Positions 61,136-64,000 of a stretch of 64,000 nucleotides of DNA are shown here, one piece after another. A model generated the notes under the pieces. The model was not told the DNA's origin, did not search any database, and saw nothing but the letters and a program-made list of their open reading frames with translations. The stretch's first letter is position 1; every line of letters begins with the position of its first letter. A program made the position numbers and the translations under genes. The DNA comes from Methylobacterium sp. E-066 (GTDB lineage Bacteria > Pseudomonadota > Alphaproteobacteria > Rhizobiales > Beijerinckiaceae). The stretch lies in contig NZ_JAKSYO010000092.1 of NCBI RefSeq assembly GCF_022829635.1, forward strand, positions 62,001-126,000. Reading direction: 5' to 3'.

Positions 61136-62239
61136 CTAAAAGACCTTCTGGAACCAGCCGTGCGAGTCCTGGGTCGTGCCGCGCTGGATATCGACCAGCA
61201 GGCTGCGCAGCCGGCGGGCCACCGGGCCGGCCACCGCGTCGCCGATGGTGAAGTTGTCCTCGCGGCCCTTCACGGTGCCGATCGGCGTGATCACCGCGGC
61301 GGTGCCGCAGGCGAAGGCCTCGGTGAGCCGGCCGGCCCGGACGTCGGCGCGCCAGGCGTCGATCGTGTAGGGCTCTTCCTTAACGGTAAGGCCGGCCTCG
61401 CGGGCCAGGGTGATCACCGAATCGCGGGTGATGCCGGGCAGGATGCTGTCCGAGAGCGGCGGCGTCAGCAGCGAGCCGTCCTCGAAGACGAAGAACACGT
61501 TCATGCCGCCGAGCTCCTCGATGTAGCGGCGCTCGGCCGCGTCGAGGAACACCACCTGCTCGCAGCCCTGGCGCGTGGCCTCGGCCTGCGCGGCGAGGCT
61601 CGCCGCGTAGTTGCCGCCGCACTTGGCCGCGCCGGTGCCGCCCGGCGCCGCTCGGGTGAAGTGCTCGGAGAGCCAGACCGTGACCGTGCCGTTCGGATCC
61701 TTGAAGTAGGACCCTACCGCCGAGGCGATGGTGACGAACAGGTATTCCGAGGCCGGCTTGACCCCCAGGAACGCCTCGTTGGCGATCATGAACGGGCGCA
61801 GGTACAGGCTGCCGTCAGCGGTGTCGGGGATCCAGTCGCGGTCGATCTCGACCAGCTTGTGCATGGCCTCGACGAAGGCGTCCTCCGGGAACGGTGCCAT
61901 CGCCATGCGCTCGGCTGAGAGCCGGAAGCGGCGGGCATTGGCGTCGGGCCGGAACAGGGCGGCGCCGCCATCCGCGGTGCGATAGGCCTTGAGCCCCTCG
62001 AAGATCTCCTGCGCGTAGTGCAGCACCGCGGCGGCGGGATCGAGCGGGATCGCCTCGCGCGCCTCGATGCGCGCGTCGTGCCAGCCGCGCCCGGCCGCAT
62101 AGCGCGCCACCACCATGTGGTCGGTGAACACCTTGCCGAAACCCGGATTCGTCATCAGGGCGGCCCGCTCGGCATCGGTCCGGCGGGCGGGATGGGCTTG
62201 GGTCTCGAACGTCAGGTCGCTCACGGGTGGGGTCCTCAT
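61136..62239 (-). CDS. ilvE: branched-chain amino acid aminotransferase
   Basis: 367 residues. A PLP fold-type IV enzyme interconverting Leu/Ile/Val with their 2-oxo acids. Visible are FGKVFTDHMVVARY, the substrate segment LHYAQEIFEGLKAY and RLSAERMAMAP. The catalytic-lysine region KCGGNYAASLAAQAEA and the signature EELGGMNVFFVFEDGSLLTP follow. PxxT-type ACGTAAVITPIG closes the fold. It resembles the longer eukaryote-like IlvE group. Expected in the cytoplasm. It is a single gene flanked by family E repeats. Confidence 0.93.
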   Translation of the reverse strand: MRTPPVSDLTFETQAHPARRTDAERAALMTNPGFGKVFTDHMVVARYAAGRGWHDARIEAREAIPLDPAAAVLHYAQEIFEGLKAYRTADGGAALFRPDANARRFRLSAERMAMAPFPEDAFVEAMHKLVEIDRDWIPDTADGSLYLRPFMIANEAFLGVKPASEYLFVTIASAVGSYFKDPNGTVTVWLSEHFTRAAPGGTGAAKCGGNYAASLAAQAEATRQGCEQVVFLDAAERRYIEELGGMNVFFVFEDGSLLTPPLSDSILPGITRDSVITLAREAGLTVKEEPYTIDAWRADVRAGRLTEAFACGTAAVITPIGTVKGREDNFTIGDAVAGPVARRLRSLLVDIQRGTTQDSHGWFQKVF

Positions 62240-62452
62240 AGACTCAAGTCCTTATGCCGCGCTCCTGCGGACGAATCTACGGAGCGCGTGCATGCCTATG
62301 GTGTCGCTCATGCCTTGCCGGCGGCTTGCGTGGCAGTCGCCCGACACTGCCGGCAACGGGGTTCACGCGTCGACCTGTGACGTCCGCGACGCGCCTCCTC
62401 TCCCGTGCGGGCTACAATGTTCACATATCGGCTTGCGAAAGCCGCGACGCGC

Positions 62453-62549
62453 CCCCTCTCCCGTTCGGGAGAGGGTTGGGGTGAGGGATCAGGTTTCTCC
62501 GGAGAGGTCGCCCCCCTCACCCTGTCCCTCTCCCGCACGGGAGAGGGGA
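62453..62549. repeat. palindromic repeat family E, copy 2
   Basis: CCCTCTCCCGTTCGGGAGAGGG...GTGAGGG...CCCTCACCCTG...CCCTCTCCCGCACGGGAGAGGG. A half copy lies just before it (about 62397-62411). It overlaps the 3' end of the MsbA-like gene. Confidence 0.8.
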
Positions 62550-64000
62550 CCCGTGCCTCGTCCGGCACTGAAAGAGTCCGGTTGCATGGTCGGCGTGGGC
62601 TCCGACAACTGCAGCCGGTGCAGGCGCGCGTAAGCGCCGCCCGACGCGATCAGATCGTCGTGCCGACCGGTCTCGATCACCCGGCCGGCCTCCATCACGG
62701 CGATCCGGTCGGCCTCCCGCACCGTCGAGAGGCGGTGGGCGATCACCAGCGTGGTGCGGCCGCGCATCAGCCGGGTCAGCGCCTCCTGGACCAGGCGCTC
62801 GGATTCGGAGTCGAGGGCCGAGGTCGCCTCGTCGAGGAGCAGGATCGGCGCGTCCTTGAGGAAGGCCCGGGCCAGGGCGACCCGCTGCCGCTCGCCACCG
62901 GAGAGGCGGTTACCGGCCGGTCCGACCCGGAAATCGTAGCCTTCTGGCAGGGCGGTGACGAAGGCGTGGGCCGCCGCGGCGCGTGCCGCCGCCTCGATCT
63001 CGGCCGGGCTCGCCCCGGGGCGGCCGAAGCCGATATTGGCCGCGACCGTGTCGTCGAACAGCACCACCTCCTGCGAGACCACCGCGACGGCGGCCCGCAG
63101 GGAGGCGAGCGTCACGGCGCGCACGTCCTGGCCGTCGATGGTCACCCGGCCCGCGGTGACGTCGTAGAGCCGCGGCACGAGGTTGAGCAGCGAGGACTTT
63201 CCCGATCCCGAGCGCCCGACCAGTGCGGTCGCCGCACCGGCGGGCACGGTGAGGTCGATCCCCTCGAGGGCCGGCGCGTCCGGGCGGTAGCGGAACTGCA
63301 CGCCCTCGAACCGAATCGCCCCGGCGGTGACAACGAGCGGCGCCGCATCGGGCGCCTCGCGGATCTGGGGCGCCTCGTCCATCACGTCGAAGTAGCGCCG
63401 GAGCGCCGCCGCCGCCTCCTGCAGGATGGCGTTGAGGTTGCCCAAAGCCCGGGCCGGCTGCGCGGCGAGCAGCAGCGCCGCGACGTAGCCTGTGAAATCG
63501 CCCACCGTCCGCTCGCCGGCCAGCACCCGCTGCCCCACCAGCACCAGCACGCCCGCCACCGCGATGCCGCCGCCCACCTCCAGCAGCGGGTCGAGGCGCC
63601 CGCGGGCGTTGGCGGCCTTCATCTTAAGGCGGCGCACCTCGTCCAGTGCCTGGGCTGCCCGGCCCTTGAGATAGCCCTCCATGGCGTAGGTCTTGGCGAC
63701 CCGGGCGCCCTGGAGGCTCTCGGAGATCAGGCTGGCGGTGGCGCCCATCTGCTCCTGCGTGGTGGTCGAGACCCGCCGGAGCTTTTTGCCGATCCGCCCG
63801 ATCGGACCCGCCACGAACGGCACCGTCAGGCCGGCGACGAGCGTCAGCACCGGGTCCATCCAGATCAGCGCCGCGACCAAGCCGATCAGCATGGCGATGT
63901 CGCGCAGCAGCACCGTGGAGATGCGGGTCAGCGCCTCCTTGATGAAGGCGAAATCGGTGGTGAAGCGCTGGGTCAGCGCCGCCGGGCTCTCGCGGCCGAG
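62489..64000 (-). CDS. MsbA-like ABC exporter, membrane domain fused to ATPase (partial)
   Basis: 503 C-terminal residues are present and the N-terminus lies beyond 64000. The membrane domain contains LIGLVAALIWMDPVLTLVAG and VGDFTGYVAALLLAAQP. The ATPase has Walker A VGRSGSGKSS, signature LSGGERQRVALAR, Walker B ILLLDEATSALD and H-loop VIAHRLST. The type exports lipids, lipid-linked molecules or drugs as a dimer. The last ~20 residues (AGRGTGPLSRAGEGQGEGGD) are encoded by the family E repeat, so the natural end has probably been replaced. Confidence 0.9.
   Translation of the reverse strand, partial: LGRESPAALTQRFTTDFAFIKEALTRISTVLLRDIAMLIGLVAALIWMDPVLTLVAGLTVPFVAGPIGRIGKKLRRVSTTTQEQMGATASLISESLQGARVAKTYAMEGYLKGRAAQALDEVRRLKMKAANARGRLDPLLEVGGGIAVAGVLVLVGQRVLAGERTVGDFTGYVAALLLAAQPARALGNLNAILQEAAAALRRYFDVMDEAPQIREAPDAAPLVVTAGAIRFEGVQFRYRPDAPALEGIDLTVPAGAATALVGRSGSGKSSLLNLVPRLYDVTAGRVTIDGQDVRAVTLASLRAAVAVVSQEVVLFDDTVAANIGFGRPGASPAEIEAAARAAAAHAFVTALPEGYDFRVGPAGNRLSGGERQRVALARAFLKDAPILLLDEATSALDSESERLVQEALTRLMRGRTTLVIAHRLSTVREADRIAVMEAGRVIETGRHDDLIASGGAYARLHRLQLSEPTPTMQPDSFSAGRGTGPLSRAGEGQGEGGDLSGET

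Overview
The window is high-GC alphaproteobacterial chromosome. The best fit is a Methylobacterium/Methylorubrum-type methylotroph (Hyphomicrobiales). This is inferred from the CtrA master regulator, a FliX-type flagellar regulator, a single-cysteine DksA, a second glutamyl-tRNA synthetase, and a complete oxalate catabolic set (formyl-CoA transferase, oxalyl-CoA decarboxylase, oxalate/formate antiporter). Most genes look like core genes. No insertion sequence, prophage, CRISPR array, rRNA or tRNA gene was recognised.

Layout. 1-7 kb: a partial aldehyde dehydrogenase, a class II glutamine amidotransferase, a frameshifted receiver protein, rpsU, a threonine aldolase and prfC. 7-16.9 kb: a BLUF photoreceptor plus single-domain response regulator operon, divergent from the hook operon flgE-flgK-flgL; then two small proteins; then the flgI-cheL-flgN(flbY)-like operon, divergent from fliX. 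17-31.6 kb: a HerA-like ATPase divergent from a short Hsp70, an MBOAT/SGNH acetylation pair, dksA, a collagen-like lipoprotein, a DadA-like oxidase, gltX, a CNNM/CorC protein, a methyltransferase, ParDE and an MFS transporter. 31.7-40.4 kb: a TetR/efflux pair, envelope proteins (a proline-rich OmpA protein, DUF2865, CreA), cysS and a trypsin-like protease. 40.4-47.1 kb: ctrA divergent from fliI-fliJ, an integral membrane protein, and flhA. 47.2-50 kb: a glycine-rich membrane protein and capsule export genes kpsE/kpsT. 50.5-59 kb: oxalate genes (PAS protein-frc and oxlT/oxc), with an HPP-CBS protein and a peptide-binding protein between them. 59-64 kb: a large P-loop protein, ilvE and a partial MsbA-like exporter.

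Regulation. The flagellar genes carry signals of a Caulobacter-style hierarchy. Sigma-54 type -24/-12 elements precede flgE and flgI. The same 7-3-7 palindrome lies about 80-100 bp upstream of each, as expected for FlbD enhancer (ftr) sites. CtrA-like boxes precede fliX and flhA. In the oxalate region, a GGTAT-N5-ATACC palindrome followed on the plus strand by AGA occurs upstream of both the PAS-frc unit and oxlT, suggesting one shared regulator. Two copies of a TTCTGTA-N8-TA(C/T)AGAA operator lie between tetR and its efflux gene.

Several families of intergenic palindromic repeats (at least five, most with more than one copy here) fill the gaps between genes. One forms the C-terminus of the MsbA-like transporter.
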